A stretch of 64,000 nt of DNA from Tenacibaculum sp. SG-28 (GTDB lineage Bacteria > Bacteroidota > Bacteroidia > Flavobacteriales > Flavobacteriaceae). The DNA is taken from assembly GCF_002954385.1 (NCBI RefSeq), contig NZ_MQVY01000002.1, positions 167,690 to 231,689 of the forward strand, written 5' to 3'. A program made the translations under genes and the position numbers. The notes below the pieces were generated by a model. The model did no database searches and was not told the DNA's origin. It was given only the letters and a program-made list of their open reading frames with translations. This document shows, in pieces, positions 46,643 to 57,638 of the stretch. Position 1 is the first letter of the stretch. The number at the start of each line of letters is the position of its first letter.

Positions 46643-47146
46643 TTACTCTTCGCTATCTGCTCCTGCTTCTTCAGCAACTTCTTCTGTATCTGCAACTTCT
46701 GGTGTTTTAGCTGCGATACGAGCTTCATTAACTGCTTTTTCGGCTTCTAATGCTTGTTTCTTAGCTTCTTCTTTTGCTTTTTCAAGCCCCTCACTCTTAC
46801 TAGAAACTTTACCAGCTTTTTCTTCCAACCAAGCAGTAAACTTCGCTTCTGCTTGCTCTTCTGTTAGCGCTCCTTTTCTTACTCCACCAGCGAGGTGGTT
46901 TTTTAATAGTGCACCTTTGTAAGATAAAATAGCTCTCGCTGTATCTGTTGGTTGTGCTCCATTTTGCAACCATTGCACCGCTGAATCAACGTCTAAGTTA
47001 ATCGTAGCAGGATTAGTATTTGGATTGTAAGTTCCTAATTTCTCTAAGAAACGTCCATCTCTTTTGGATCTTGAATCGGCTGCTACTACCCAGTAAAATG
47101 GTTTTCCTTTTTTACCGTGTCTTTGTAATCTAATTTTTACAGGCAT
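46643..47146 (-). CDS. rpsP: 30S ribosomal protein S16
   Basis: 167 residues from the ATG at 47146 (MPVKIRLQRHGKKGKPFYWVVAADSRSKRDG). The frame extends to 47197 but those codons lie in the leader. The first 80 residues are the S16 core (LEKLGTYNPNT, VQWLQNGAQPTDTARAIL). The remaining half is a Lys/Ala/Glu-rich extension ending in an acidic tail (EEVAEEAGADSEE), a known Bacteroidota trait. A leader hairpin lies at 47160-47175 and a TAAATTTG -7 motif at 47195-47202. Confidence 0.95.
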   Translation of the reverse strand: MPVKIRLQRHGKKGKPFYWVVAADSRSKRDGRFLEKLGTYNPNTNPATINLDVDSAVQWLQNGAQPTDTARAILSYKGALLKNHLAGGVRKGALTEEQAEAKFTAWLEEKAGKVSSKSEGLEKAKEEAKKQALEAEKAVNEARIAAKTPEVADTEEVAEEAGADSEE

Positions 47147-47159
47147 AATTTTAATTTTT

Positions 47160-47175
47160 AAGGTACGCGTACCTT
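47160..47175 (-). promoter_or_regulatory. Hairpin in the rpsP-rimM leader
   Basis: The 16-base sequence AAGGTACGCGTACCTT is a perfect palindrome. As RNA it can form a 6-bp stem with a CGCG loop, 13 bases before the rpsP start codon and about 15 bases after the predicted transcription start. It could be an S16 autoregulatory element or a DNA site; both are inferred. Confidence 0.45.
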
Positions 47176-47239
47176 GATTATTAATTTGAGTGCGCAAATT
47201 TAAACAATTATTTTTAGATAACTAGTCTTTATTGCAACA

Positions 47240-47265
47240 AAAAAGCACCTGAAAAACAGATGCTT
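47240..47265 (-). terminator. Terminator of the cold-shock gene
   Basis: On the minus strand a 9-bp stem (AAGCATCTG/CAGGTGCTT, one T-G) with a TTTTT loop is followed by six T, 24 bases past the stop at 47289. Confidence 0.8.
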
Positions 47266-47288
47266 AAAAAAATTAAATTGTGTGGATA

Positions 47289-47480
47289 TTATATTAATCT
47301 AACACTTACTGCGTTTAATCCTTTTTTTCCCTCTTTTAATTCGAACTCTACAGTATCTCCTTCTCTAACTTCGTCAATTAGACCTGAGATGTGTACAAAA
47401 TGTTCTGCGTTTGAATCTGATTCGATAATGAATCCAAAACCTTTAGACTCATTGAAGAACTTTACCGTTCCTTGTTTCAT
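47289..47480 (-). CDS. Cold-shock domain protein (CspA family)
   Basis: 63 residues from the ATG at 47480 (MKQGTVKFFNESKGFGFI). The frame is open 9 codons further, but the family always starts here. RNP-1 (KGFGFI) and RNP-2-like (HFVHIS) motifs are intact, with the closing GLNAVSVRLI. It binds single-stranded nucleic acid as an RNA chaperone. A terminator follows. Confidence 0.95.
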   Translation of the reverse strand: MKQGTVKFFNESKGFGFIIESDSNAEHFVHISGLIDEVREGDTVEFELKEGKKGLNAVSVRLI

Positions 47481-47706
47481 TGTAAAAAATATTATATTAA
47501 AGTGCAAATGTACTTTTATTAAATTGATATACAGCTTCTTTTTCTATCTTTTTTCAAAAAATAATTATTATTTCAAGACAACTGCAAATTGTAAACCTAA
47601 AGTACCAAACGTGTTTGCACCATAGTAATTAATTCCTCGGTAAACTTAAATTCTTTGTACTTTTGTTTATCTATAGATTTAAAACACAATCTACAAAACA
47701 TCTTTC

Positions 47707-50700
47707 ATGTATTTAATATTCGACACCGAAACTACTGGTCTTCCAAAAAGCTGGAACGCTCCAATAACAGACACTGACAACTGGCCAAGAGCAATTCAGA
47801 TCGCATGGCAATTACATGATGAATTCGGTGCTTTGATAGAACACAATGACTTCCTTATAAAGCCAAATGGCTTTAACGTACCTTACGACGCAGAACGAAT
47901 TCATGGAATTTCAACAGATTTAGCGCTAGAGCAGGGGATAGAACTAGAAGAGGGAGCGCGTCTATTCAAGGAGGCTCTAGATAAAACAAAATTTATTGTT
48001 GGGCAAAATGTTGGGTTCGACATCAACATTATGGGCTGTGAATTTCACCGTATCGGAATGGCTACTAAACTTGCCGAACTTCCCATTTTAGATACTTGTA
48101 CAGAACATACGGCAAAGCTGTGTCAGATTCCTGGTGGTCGTGGCGGAAAATTCAAACTCCCTACCCTTACAGAATTACACCAGTATTTGTTTGGAACTGG
48201 ATTTGGAGAGGCACACAATGCTACTGCGGATGTAGAAGCGACGACGAGATGTTTTTTGGAGCTTATACGACAAGAACAATTCACCAAGGAACAGCTCGAA
48301 GTTTCCCAAGACTATTTTAACAACTATAAAGAAGCCAATCCTTTACCTATAAAGGTCATTGGACTACAACATGTAAATCTTAAAAAGGAGAGTGAAAAGA
48401 TTCGAAAAAGAAAAACTTCAGAATCCGAAACTTCTTCAACAAAATCAAAACAGGAAGGTTTAGCAAATCTTAAAGACGTAAAATTTGCACATTTACACAA
48501 CCACTCTCAATTTTCTGTGTTACAATCTACGATTCAAATAGGGAATATTATAAAAGCAGCCGCAAATGACGGAATGTCTGCAGTAGCGCTTACCGATACG
48601 GGAAACATGATGGCAGCATTCCATTTTGTGAATGAAACGGTAAAACACAATAAATCTGCCGAAAACCAAATAAAACCTATTCTAGGATGTGAATTTTTTG
48701 TTTGTGAAAATCACTCCGATAAAACTAGAAAAGATAACGGCTATCAAATTGTTTTACTAGCCAAAAATAAAAATGGATACCACAATTTAGCCAAGATGTC
48801 TTCTATTGCGTTTGTAGATGGTTTCTACTACGTTCCTAGAATAGACAGAGAAATAATTAAAAAATATAAAGACGACATTATTGTATTAACCGGTAATTTA
48901 TATGGAGAGGTTCCCAGCAAAATCTTAAATATCGGTGAACAACAAGCAGAAGAAGCATTACTTTGGTGGAAAGAAGAATTTGGAGAAGACCTTTACATTG
49001 AAATGATGCGCCACGGGCAAGAAGATGAAGAGGTTGTTAATAAGACACTTTTAGCATTTTCTAAAAAACACGATATTAAAGTTATAGCTTCCAACAATAC
49101 TTTTTACCTAAACAAGGAAGACGCTAATGCACATGACATTCTTCTTTGTGTTAAAGATGGAGAAAAACAAGCAACTCCAAAAGGTAGAGGAAGGGGGTAT
49201 CGCTATGGTTTACCAAATAACGAGTATTATTTCAAGTCCTCGGAGGAAATGAAGACTCTCTTTGCAGATGTTCCTGAATCGATTATTAATATTCAAGAGA
49301 TCGTTAATAAAGTAGAGGCTTTTACGCTTGCACGCGATGTTTTGTTACCTGCGTTTGATATTCCAGAGGAATTCACAGATACTAAAGACAATGAAGATGG
49401 TGGAAAAAGAGGGGAAAACAACTTTCTTCGCCATCTTACCTATGAAGGAGCTAAAAAACGATATGGAGAAATAACGGACAGTATACGAGAACGTCTAGAC
49501 TTTGAACTCGAGGTAATCGAAAAAACAGGATATCCAGGATATTTTTTAATTGTAGAGGATTTTATTCGTGAGGCTAGGAATATGAATGTATCTGTTGGGC
49601 CCGGTAGAGGATCTGCAGCAGGAAGTGTAGTAGCATACTGTTTATGGATTACCAACATAGACCCAATAAAATACGATCTACTTTTTGAGCGATTTCTCAA
49701 TCCGGAACGTGTGTCTATGCCGGATATCGATATTGATTTTGACGACGAAGGACGAAGTAGAGTCCTGGACTATGTTATCGATAAATATGGTGCCAATCAG
49801 GTAGCTCAAATCATCACCTACGGGACAATGGCAGCAAAGAGCTCTATCCGAGATACAGCAAGAGTTCTCGATTTACCGCTTTTTGAAGCAGATCGAATTG
49901 CCAAACTTATTCCTGGAATGAAGTTGAAAAAGATATTTTCTCTAGATGAAAAATCTCTTAAAGAAAAACTTCGTTCTGAAGAAATGGAACTGGTAAACGA
50001 ACTAAAACGACTCTCTGACGGTTCCGATTTAACAGCAGAAACTATTAATAAAGCCAGAATTCTAGAAGGCTCCGTAAGAAATACAGGTATTCATGCCTGT
50101 GGTGTCATTATTACACCAGACGATATCACAAAGTTCGTTCCTGTGGCACTAGCTAAAGATTCCGACATGTATGTTACTCAGTTTGACAACAGTGTTGTAG
50201 AAAGTGCTGGCCTTTTAAAGATGGATTTTTTGGGATTAAAAACCTTAACACTTATTAAAGACACTGTCAAGATCGTCAAAGCAAGACATAATGTTACTTT
50301 AGACCCGGAAGCATTCCCTATTGACGATACCAAAACATACGAGCTTTTCCAGCGAGGAGAAACCGTTGGAATATTTCAATACGAATCCCCAGGAATGCAA
50401 AAATACATGCGCGAGCTAAAGCCTACTGTTTTTGCAGATTTAATTGCCATGAATGCCTTATACCGTCCTGGACCCTTAGAATACATTCCTTCCTTTATTC
50501 GCCGAAAACACGGTGAAGAGGCCATAGAGTACGACCTTCCAGCTATGGAAGAGTACCTTGCGGAAACCTATGGTATTACCGTGTATCAGGAACAAGTAAT
50601 GTTATTGTCACAAAAGCTAGCAGACTTTACTAAGGGGGAAGCAGATGTACTTCGAAAAGCGATGGGAAAGAAACAGATTGCTGTTCTGGAAAAAATGAAA

Positions 50701-52034
50701 CCTAAGTTTATTACACAAGCTGCCTCTAATGGACATAATGAAGAAAAATTAGAGAAAATCTGGAAAGATTGGGAAGCCTTTGCTTCTTATGCTTTTAACA
50801 AGTCGCACTCTACCTGTTACGCCTGGGTTGCCTACCAAACAGCATATTTAAAAGCTCACTATCCTGCAGAATATATGGCGGCTGTCTTATCAAATAATAT
50901 GAATGACATTAAAACCGTGTCGTTTTTTATGGAAGAGTGCAAACGTATGGGACTCGAAGTACTTGGCCCTGATGTGAACGAATCGTTCTCAAAATTCTCA
51001 GTAAATAAAGAAGGAGCGGTTCGTTTTGGTATGGCCGCGATTAAGGGGGTTGGTGGTAGTGCTGTAAAAGCAATTATTAACGAAAGAAAAGAAAACGGAA
51101 ATTTCTCTTCTGTTTTTGACCTTGCCAAGCGAGTAGACTTACGCGTTGCTAATAAAAAAGCATTTGAAGGTTTAATTCTTGCCGGTGGTTTTGATTCTTT
51201 CACTAAAACCCATAGAGCGCAATACTTTGTACAAGATGAAAAATCCCAGACGTTTTTGGAAAAAGCACTTCGATTTGGCAATAAATTTCAAGAAAATAAA
51301 AATTCGTCTCAGGTTTCTTTATTTGGAGAGGCTTCGGCAGTAGAACTTCCAGAACCAATAATTCCAGAATGTGATACCTGGGGAACTATGGAATTATTAG
51401 CCAAAGAAAAAGAAGTTATAGGAATGTACATTTCTGCACATCCACTAGACGACTTTAAAAACGAAATAAAGTTCTGTAACGCAACACTAGCATACTTCAA
51501 AAACTTACCCAAATACGAGGCATATCGCTTAGTTTTGCCGGAATTATCTCTAGTGTAGAGCACAGAATCTCAAAAGCAGGAAAAGGCTGGGCCTCCTTTA
51601 TAATAGAAGATTATAACGACAGTTTTGAATTTAGAATTTTTGGAGAGGAGTACCTAAAATTCAAACACTTTTTAGTACCTAATTCCTTTATTTTTGTAAA
51701 GACTACCATTAAACCAGGCTGGACCAACCGAGAAGGAGTAAAAGGTGACCCGAGAGTTTCTTTCGTGGAGTTTACCCTATTGCACGACATCATGGATAAA
51801 ATGTGTAAGAAGATCACCATTAAAATACCATTAAAAGACATTCAAGAGAGTCGTATCAAAAATTTACAGCATTTATTTGTCACGAATAAAGGAGTGCAAA
51901 ATTTACACTTTACCATATGGGATTCGGAAGAGAAAATAGAACTAAATTTACCGAGTAGAAATACCAAGATCAAAATTTCTAATGAATTCTTAAAAGCCTT
52001 AGACGAACAATACATACAATACAAACTAAACTAA
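47707..52034 (+). CDS. dnaE: DNA polymerase III alpha with fused N-terminal exonuclease, frame broken by an apparent 1-nt deletion
   Basis: Restored length is 1442 residues. A DEDDh exonuclease (about 1-190) has FDTETTG, NVGFDINI and HNATADVEAT. The PHP domain (about 257-, FAHLHNHSQFSVL) follows, then the polymerase palm with GPGRGSAAGS and PDIDIDFDDEGR, and thumb/fingers to about 1100. The first frame ends at 51558 after KYEAYR; the OB-fold and C-terminus (SFAGIISSVEHRISKAGKGWASF to QYIQYKLN) lie one frame over. One missing base at about 51529-51531 explains it. The gene is essential, so error is likely. A TACTTTTG -7 element lies at 47658-47665. Confidence 0.9.
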
Positions 52035-52371
52035 TGTAGGAATTGCGAAGCCCTCTCAGGTTTTGGGTAGATCGAGCAGTATAATTAAATAAAGCACTAC
52101 AGCTAGTGCGGGATAATTACAAATATGTAACCCTCTAATCGGATATCTACTAAAAACATGCCTTCACAAGAGACCAAAGGGAGTCGAAGGTAACATGGAA
52201 GCTCGTTTAGTATAATTTACACCTAAGGATGGGAACTGTTTTTAAATTGGTTTGAAAGTATTGGACCCAATTTAGATACGATTTAGGATGGTATGTCAAA
52301 CAAACATTTGCCATTCGATAGCGATAGCGTAGTGCAACAATTCACCATAAACTTTGTTAGCGATGATGGTA
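52035..52371. other. Intergenic stretch between dnaE and gldA
   Basis: 337 bases without a gene. A minus-strand run overlapping the end of gldA reads KVYGELLHYAIAIEWQMFV and then a stop (about 52291-52350), which could be a coding relic or chance. No terminator hairpin for dnaE was found. Confidence 0.4.
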
Positions 52372-53265
52372 TTAACTGGTAAGTTCTTGAAAAAGTCCTT
52401 CTAAATTTTTATTTTCTCTATTTAAGCCTAAAATTTTTAAGCCATTTTCCTGTGCAAAATCAAAAATAACAGGTCGCATATCCTCCGAGGTCTCAAATAC
52501 AAGAATCCAGTTATTCTCTATTGGATTCTTAAACGAAATAAGATGCGGTAATCGTTTAATGAATTGCTCTTCTATTTTGTAATCAAAGGTTGCTCGAATT
52601 GTCTGTTTGGAATTTACCTGCAATTCTCGCAATGGCTTATCAAATACCAATTGTCCCTTTTTTACAATTAGAACTCGATCACAAATTGCCTCTACCTCTT
52701 GCATAATGTGTGTTGAAAACAATACTGTTTTATCCTTACCTAATGCTTTAATAAGTTGTCGTATTTCAACTAACTGATTAGGATCTAGGCCCGTAGTGGG
52801 CTCATCTAAAATCAAAACTTCAGGATTGTGTAAAATAGCAGCAGCTAAACCAACGCGCTGTCGATAGCCTTTCGATAATTGTTGAATCTTTTTATGTGCC
52901 TCGGTTACTAATCCAACCGCCGCAATAGTCTCCTCAATTTTTTCTAATCCTACTTTGTGTATCGATCCATGAAATTGCAGATACTCACGAACATACATTT
53001 CCGTATACAATGGGTTATGCTCCGGTAAATATCCAATTTTCTTTTGCCCTTCGATAGGATTCGTAATCATATCAATACCACAAATAGATACTGCTCCACT
53101 AGTTGGCTTTAAAAAACCAGTTAAGATTTTCATTGTGGTGGATTTTCCAGCTCCATTTGGCCCTAAGAAACCAACAATTTCTCCTTTTCGCGCAGCAAAT
53201 GATATCCCCTTAAGCGCTTTTTGCGCACCATAGTTTTTTACTATATCCTCTAATTGTATAGACAT
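52372..53265 (-). CDS. gldA: Gliding motility ABC transporter ATP-binding subunit GldA
   Basis: 297 residues. Walker [10 protein letters not shown] is at about 35-43, the signature is LSKGYRQRVGLAAA, and Walker B is VLILDEPTTGLDP. The N-terminus SIQLEDIVKNYGAQKALKGISFAARKGEIVGFLGPN and the GYLPEHNPLYTEMYVREYL segment match GldA of gliding Flavobacteriaceae. GldA works with GldF and GldG, which are not in the window. The C-terminal 80 residues vary in this family. It follows folA with a 2-base gap. Presence of a gldA gene does not prove gliding. Confidence 0.88.
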   Translation of the reverse strand: MSIQLEDIVKNYGAQKALKGISFAARKGEIVGFLGPNGAGKSTTMKILTGFLKPTSGAVSICGIDMITNPIEGQKKIGYLPEHNPLYTEMYVREYLQFHGSIHKVGLEKIEETIAAVGLVTEAHKKIQQLSKGYRQRVGLAAAILHNPEVLILDEPTTGLDPNQLVEIRQLIKALGKDKTVLFSTHIMQEVEAICDRVLIVKKGQLVFDKPLRELQVNSKQTIRATFDYKIEEQFIKRLPHLISFKNPIENNWILVFETSEDMRPVIFDFAQENGLKILGLNRENKNLEGLFQELTS

Positions 53266-53267
53266 AT

Positions 53268-53756
53268 TTAAATTCTTTGGTAAGAAACAAAACTATAATC
53301 GTACTTGTTTTTTTCATCGGCTTTAAAATCTTCCCTAGCTACTTCCTTCCAGGTGGCTTCTTTAATTTCAGGGAAATAAACATCTGCCTCAAAAACATCG
53401 TGAACATGCGTTATATCTAAGGTGTCTATAAGGTTTTTGGCCAATACATACTGGTATATTTGCGCCCCACCAATAACAAATATCTTTTGACCTTTTGGCG
53501 CTGATGCAATAGCTTCCTCAACACTATTCACTATTATACATCCTTCCTGTGCATAGGTTTTATCTCGAGTAATGATAATCGTAGTTCTGTTTGGCAGTGG
53601 TCTTCCTATACTTTCAAATGTTTTTCGCCCCATTACAATCGTATGACCAGAAGTAACATTTTTAAATCGTTTTAAATCGGCTGGTAAATGCCAAATTAAA
53701 TCATTTCCCTTCCCTAACTCATTATTTGTTCCTATAGCAGCAATTACTGTTATCAT
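53268..53756 (-). CDS. folA: Dihydrofolate reductase
   Basis: 162 residues. Reduces dihydrofolate to tetrahydrofolate with NADPH. Conserved motifs are AIGTNNELGKGNDLIWHLPADLKRFK (Trp and the active-site Asp), GHTIVMGRKTFESIGRPLPNRTTIIITR, and VIGGAQIYQ. It pairs functionally with thyA about 500 bases away on the same strand. A short dyad (ACGAGA-AA-TCTCGT, 53778-53791) lies just upstream. Confidence 0.96.
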   Translation of the reverse strand: MITVIAAIGTNNELGKGNDLIWHLPADLKRFKNVTSGHTIVMGRKTFESIGRPLPNRTTIIITRDKTYAQEGCIIVNSVEEAIASAPKGQKIFVIGGAQIYQYVLAKNLIDTLDITHVHDVFEADVYFPEIKEATWKEVAREDFKADEKNKYDYSFVSYQRI

Positions 53757-53979
53757 CTAAAAATACTATTAATTTAACGAGAAATCTCGTCTATTATTTG
53801 TCCTTTCGTTTGTAAAAACAAAGATAAAAAAGAATCTTCTTGGTTTTAGACTCGTATGCTTAATAAGCTGTTACTTCCTGTAAAAAAGAAGAAAAAGGCA
53901 GCTGCCAATAATACAACAGTTACAATTTCCGTTTATTACGGTTCCGTGTAGACCTAAAAAAATAGCGGTTTATTCTAGG

Positions 53980-54165
53980 CTACATATTTTTAACCCATTC
54001 ACGGATATAAGAATTAAAGTCTTGTTTACTGGTCACAAAGTCATCACTTCTTTTTTCAATACTTTCTACAATAGTTTGAATTGCTCTTAATATATTAACA
54101 TTTTCAATATCTGCAATTTTATCATAAAGAGTCTCTTTAATTAAATCTATTTCAGTGGTTGTCAT
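53980..54165 (-). CDS. Small hypothetical protein, antitoxin-like
   Basis: 61 residues, helical and acidic-basic mixed: MTTTEIDLIKETLYDKIADIENVNILRAIQTIVESIEKR. The repeated pattern of an N-terminal helix pair resembles small Bacteroidota antitoxins (addiction-module type), but no toxin reading frame follows it, and only 220 bases separate it from folA. The call is weak; it may be an orphan antitoxin or an unrelated small protein. Confidence 0.45.
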   Translation of the reverse strand: MTTTEIDLIKETLYDKIADIENVNILRAIQTIVESIEKRSDDFVTSKQDFNSYIREWVKNM

Positions 54166-54252
54166 GGCGTTTATTGCATTTAGTTTAGGCTTCCTAAGTT
54201 AAAAACAATGATTTAATTTTAATAATAAATAACACAGAAAAGAACGTTAAAG

Positions 54253-55077
54253 TTAAATGGCAACTTTTCCTTTAATATGTGGGTGAGGATTGTAGTCTAC
54301 TAGCTCAAAATCAGCAAAGGTAAAATTTTCAATATTTGTAATGTTTGCATTCAATTTCATTATTGGCAATTTTCTTGGCTCTCTTGATAGTTGTAATTCT
54401 AATTGTTCCCTGTGATTGTTGTAGATGTGTGCATCTCCAAAGGTATGGATAAAATCCCCATATTCATATCCACAAACTTGCGCAACCATCATAGTAAGTA
54501 ATGCATAGGAGGCTATATTAAATGGGACTCCTAAAAAGATATCTGCACTTCTTTGGTAGAGCTGGCAGGATAATTTTCCATCGGCAACATAAAATTGAAA
54601 AAAAGCATGACATGGTGGTAAAGCAGCCTTCCCTGCTGCTACATTTTCCTCAAAAGACTTGGCGGTATTCGGCAGTACTGACGGATTCCAAGCGGAAACA
54701 AGCATCCTTCTGCTATTTGGATTCTTCTTCAAAGTTGCAATTACTTCTTGCAATTGATCAATTTCATCACTATTCCAATTACGCCACTGATGGCCGTAAA
54801 CTGGACCTAAATCACCATTTTTGTCTGCCCACTCATTCCAAATTCGCACACCATTCTCTTGAAGATATTTGATATTAGTATCCCCTTTTATAAACCACAA
54901 TAACTCATATATGATAGATTTTAGGTGTAGCTTTTTAGTAGTAACCATGGGGAAGCCTGCACTCAAATCAAAGCGCATTTGGTATCCGAAAACACTTTTT
55001 GTTCCCGTTCCTGTGCGATCACCTTTTTCGTTACCGTTTTCTAAAACATGTTTTACTAAATCTAAATACTGTTTCAT
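54253..55077 (-). CDS. thyA: Thymidylate synthase
   Basis: 274 residues. It makes dTMP from dUMP and methylene-tetrahydrofolate. The catalytic Cys156 sits in [13 protein letters not shown], with the folate/dUMP residues of [34 protein letters not shown] and [10 protein letters not shown]. Its supply route is also here: dCMP deaminase at 11231 and folA at 53268. It stands apart from its neighbours and is probably transcribed alone. Confidence 0.97.
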   Translation of the reverse strand: MKQYLDLVKHVLENGNEKGDRTGTGTKSVFGYQMRFDLSAGFPMVTTKKLHLKSIIYELLWFIKGDTNIKYLQENGVRIWNEWADKNGDLGPVYGHQWRNWNSDEIDQLQEVIATLKKNPNSRRMLVSAWNPSVLPNTAKSFEENVAAGKAALPPCHAFFQFYVADGKLSCQLYQRSADIFLGVPFNIASYALLTMMVAQVCGYEYGDFIHTFGDAHIYNNHREQLELQLSREPRKLPIMKLNANITNIENFTFADFELVDYNPHPHIKGKVAI

Positions 55078-55235
55078 AATTCGATTTTTTTACATAATAC
55101 AAGCTCAAGTTGCCTATATCCTTATCTATTATTTCTCATACCTACTATTTATTCTTTTTCATTAAATAGTCTTGTAAAAATAGAAAAGCATTAGCACTTA
55201 TGTCTAAAGCTTACAATATTTATATTCATAAGTTA

Positions 55236-56989
55236 TTAACCGATAATCATTCCTGCGATAGTAGCAGACATTAAAGATGCTAAAGTACCACCTATTAAAG
55301 CTTTCATTCCAAACTCCGATAAGGTTTTTCGCTGCGTAGGTGCTAAAGAACCAATACCACCTATTTGAATTCCGATAGAAGCGAAATTGGCAAATCCACA
55401 CAACATATAAGTTGCCATGATAATGGATTTATTATAGGTTAAATGTATTGCATTTGTTGCGTTCTTTAATTCTGCTAATTGAATATATCCTACAAATTCA
55501 CTTGCAGCTAATTTAATACCCAACAGTTGGCCCATAAGCGCCATGTCTTCACTCGCGACACCTACTAACCACATCAAAGGAGCAAATAAATACCCAAGAA
55601 TAAACTCTAATGAAAGTGAATCGTAGGCAGTGGTATCGGCTATAATTTGATTTAGTGAGGTGAATTTCCAATCCAAATAGGCGATGCCATCAAAACCACC
55701 CAAAGCACCAAGAACCCCATTTATCATTGCAATAAACGCAACAAAAACCAAAAGCATTGCCCCTACATTTAGCGCCAACTGAAGCCCTTCCGTCGTACCG
55801 TTTGCAATGGCATCTAAAATATTGGAACCAATTTTTTCCTGGGAAACCTTTACGTCAGTATTTACGGATTCTGTTTGGGGGTATAAAATTTTAGAAATAA
55901 TAATTGCACCAGGAGCAGCCATTACAGATGCTGCCAAAAGGTGTTTTGCATAGAGTTAACGAAGGGCCTCATCATTACCTCCCAAAAAACCAATATAAGC
56001 TGCCAATACGGCACCAGCTACAGTAGCCATTCCCCCTATCATTACCAATAATATCTCAGACCTATTCATTTTTTCTAAATAGGCTTTTATCAGAAGCGGA
56101 GCTTCTGTCTGTCCTAAAAATATATTTCCTGCAACCGAGAGACTCTCCGCTCCAGAAATTTTTAATATTTTACTTAACGACCAGGCTAAAACACGAACTA
56201 CTTTTTGAATAATCCCCAAATAAAATAACAGAGAGGTTAGAGCAGAAAAGAATATTATAGTTGGTAGTATTTGAAACGCAAAGATAAACCCAAACGTATC
56301 CATATCGGAAATAAGACCTTCAAATAAGAATTTACTCCCAGCTTTGGTGTATTCTAAAATTTCTACGAATCCTTTTCCAATGAAGTTAAAGATTGCCTGG
56401 ACAAAAGGAATTTTTAAAACTCCGATGGCGATAAAAATCTGAAAAGCAAGACCAATACCAACTATTTTCCAATCAATTGCCTTGCGATTAGCACTAAATA
56501 AAAATGCCAATACAATAAGTACAAACATCCCGAGAACACCTCGTAATACACTTTGTAAAGTAATTCCTTTACTTGGAATTATAGTAGATTTCGTAATAGC
56601 AATTTCACTTTTAAGGGCTAACACGTCTTCTGTTGGTTCGTCTTCAGACAGTGAAAATTTATACAAAATATTATTCTCAGACAAGGTGAGTTTACCATCC
56701 TTTGCGGCAATAATATTGTAATACCTAACCGTGTCTTTTGGCTCGCTATACTTAAAAATTAAGAGATTATTTTGATGTATGTAACTCCCTTTAGCTTGTA
56801 AACTATCCTTATGAAGTAAAGAATAGGAAAAATTACCATCTGCTAGATGAAAAACATCTCCCTTATGTGTGGTACTACCTCAACACCTTCTATGGTAGTA
56901 ATTTCTGAAAACACCCAATTATTTTCAAACTCCTGACCATAAACCAATAGAGAGGTCCAAAGTATTAAAAACGAAAACACCTTCTTCAT
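55236..56989 (-). pseudogene. nupC: NupC/CNT family nucleoside transporter, broken by a frameshift and an in-frame stop
   Basis: The start MKKVFSFLILWTSLLVYGQ at 56989 opens a signal-like N-terminal extension of about 150 residues. The frame is lost near 56871 (one missing base) and regained as THKGDVFHLADGNF. The transporter core then runs (GVLGMFVLIVLAFLFS, GQTEAPLLIKAYLEKM, GNDEALR), where a TAA at 55956-55958 stands in the same frame. It continues LYAKHLLAASVMAAPGAIIISKIL to the stop at 55236. The rest of the CNT signature (YMLCGFANFASIGIQIGG) is intact. Two independent breaks make true inactivation more plausible here than in the essential genes, but sequence error is not excluded. Confidence 0.8.
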
Positions 56990-57008
56990 TTCTGTTGTTT
57001 TAAATTAT

Positions 57009-57620
57009 CTAAGACCGTTTGCTAATTTCATCTCGAATTTTTGCCGCCAATTCGTAATCTTCATTCAAGACAGCGTCTTTTAGCTGCTCTTGTAACTGCG
57101 ATAATGTCATTTGAGAATAGGCATTCGATGCGGAAACTTCTTCCTCTTCAAAAGTAAGTTCAAATTCTTCATCTACTTCCTCCTCTTCTTTAACGAGTTC
57201 CTCATCAATTTTCAAGAATATCCCAGCTTTATCCAAAATATTTTCATAGGTAAAAATAGGTGCTTGAAAACGAACTGCTAGTGCTATTGCATCAGAAGTT
57301 CTTGTATCTATAACTTCTTCTCTCCCATCTCGTTCGCATAGAAGGCTTGAAAAAAATACACCATCCACCAACTTATGAATAATGACTTGTTTTACAGATA
57401 TGGAAAAACGATCTGCGAATGTTTTAAATAAATCATGCGTTAAGGGTCTTGGCGGTCGAATTTCTTTTTCTAGTGCTATGGCAATGGACTGGGCCTCAAA
57501 GGCACCTATTATAATTGGCAACGTTCTTGTTCCATTGATTTCACTCAAAACCAGAGCGTATGCACCACTCTGGGTTTGACTATATGAAATTCCCTTAATT
57601 GTAAGTTTTATTAGGCTCAT
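57009..57620 (-). CDS. Bifunctional nuclease family protein (BFN + UVR)
   Basis: 203 residues. The BFN domain covers about 5-135 (YALVLSEINGTRTLPIIIGAFEAQSIAIALE, RPLTHDLFKTFADRF, TRTSDAIALAVRFQAPIFT). An acidic linker follows, then a C-terminal UVR motif (LQEQLKDAVLNEDYELAAKIRDEI) of the type in UvrB/UvrC. A DNase/RNase role is known only for a plant relative; the bacterial role is unclear. It lies 20 bases upstream of nupC and after the etfA terminator. Confidence 0.9.
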   Translation of the reverse strand: MSLIKLTIKGISYSQTQSGAYALVLSEINGTRTLPIIIGAFEAQSIAIALEKEIRPPRPLTHDLFKTFADRFSISVKQVIIHKLVDGVFFSSLLCERDGREEVIDTRTSDAIALAVRFQAPIFTYENILDKAGIFLKIDEELVKEEEEVDEEFELTFEEEEVSASNAYSQMTLSQLQEQLKDAVLNEDYELAAKIRDEISKRS

Positions 57621-57638
57621 GTAACAGTAATAAAAACA

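Noticed and set aside
51765..52034. Separate 89-residue protein after dnaE
   Set aside because: It is the C-terminus of DnaE in a shifted frame.
52291..52350. Coding-like minus-strand run KVYGELLHYAIAIEWQMFV
   Set aside because: Too short and overlapping the gldA end; it could be chance in an AT-rich spacer, so no gene is called.
53778..53791. Short dyad ACGAGA-AA-TCTCGT upstream of folA
   Set aside because: Only six bases per arm; could be chance.
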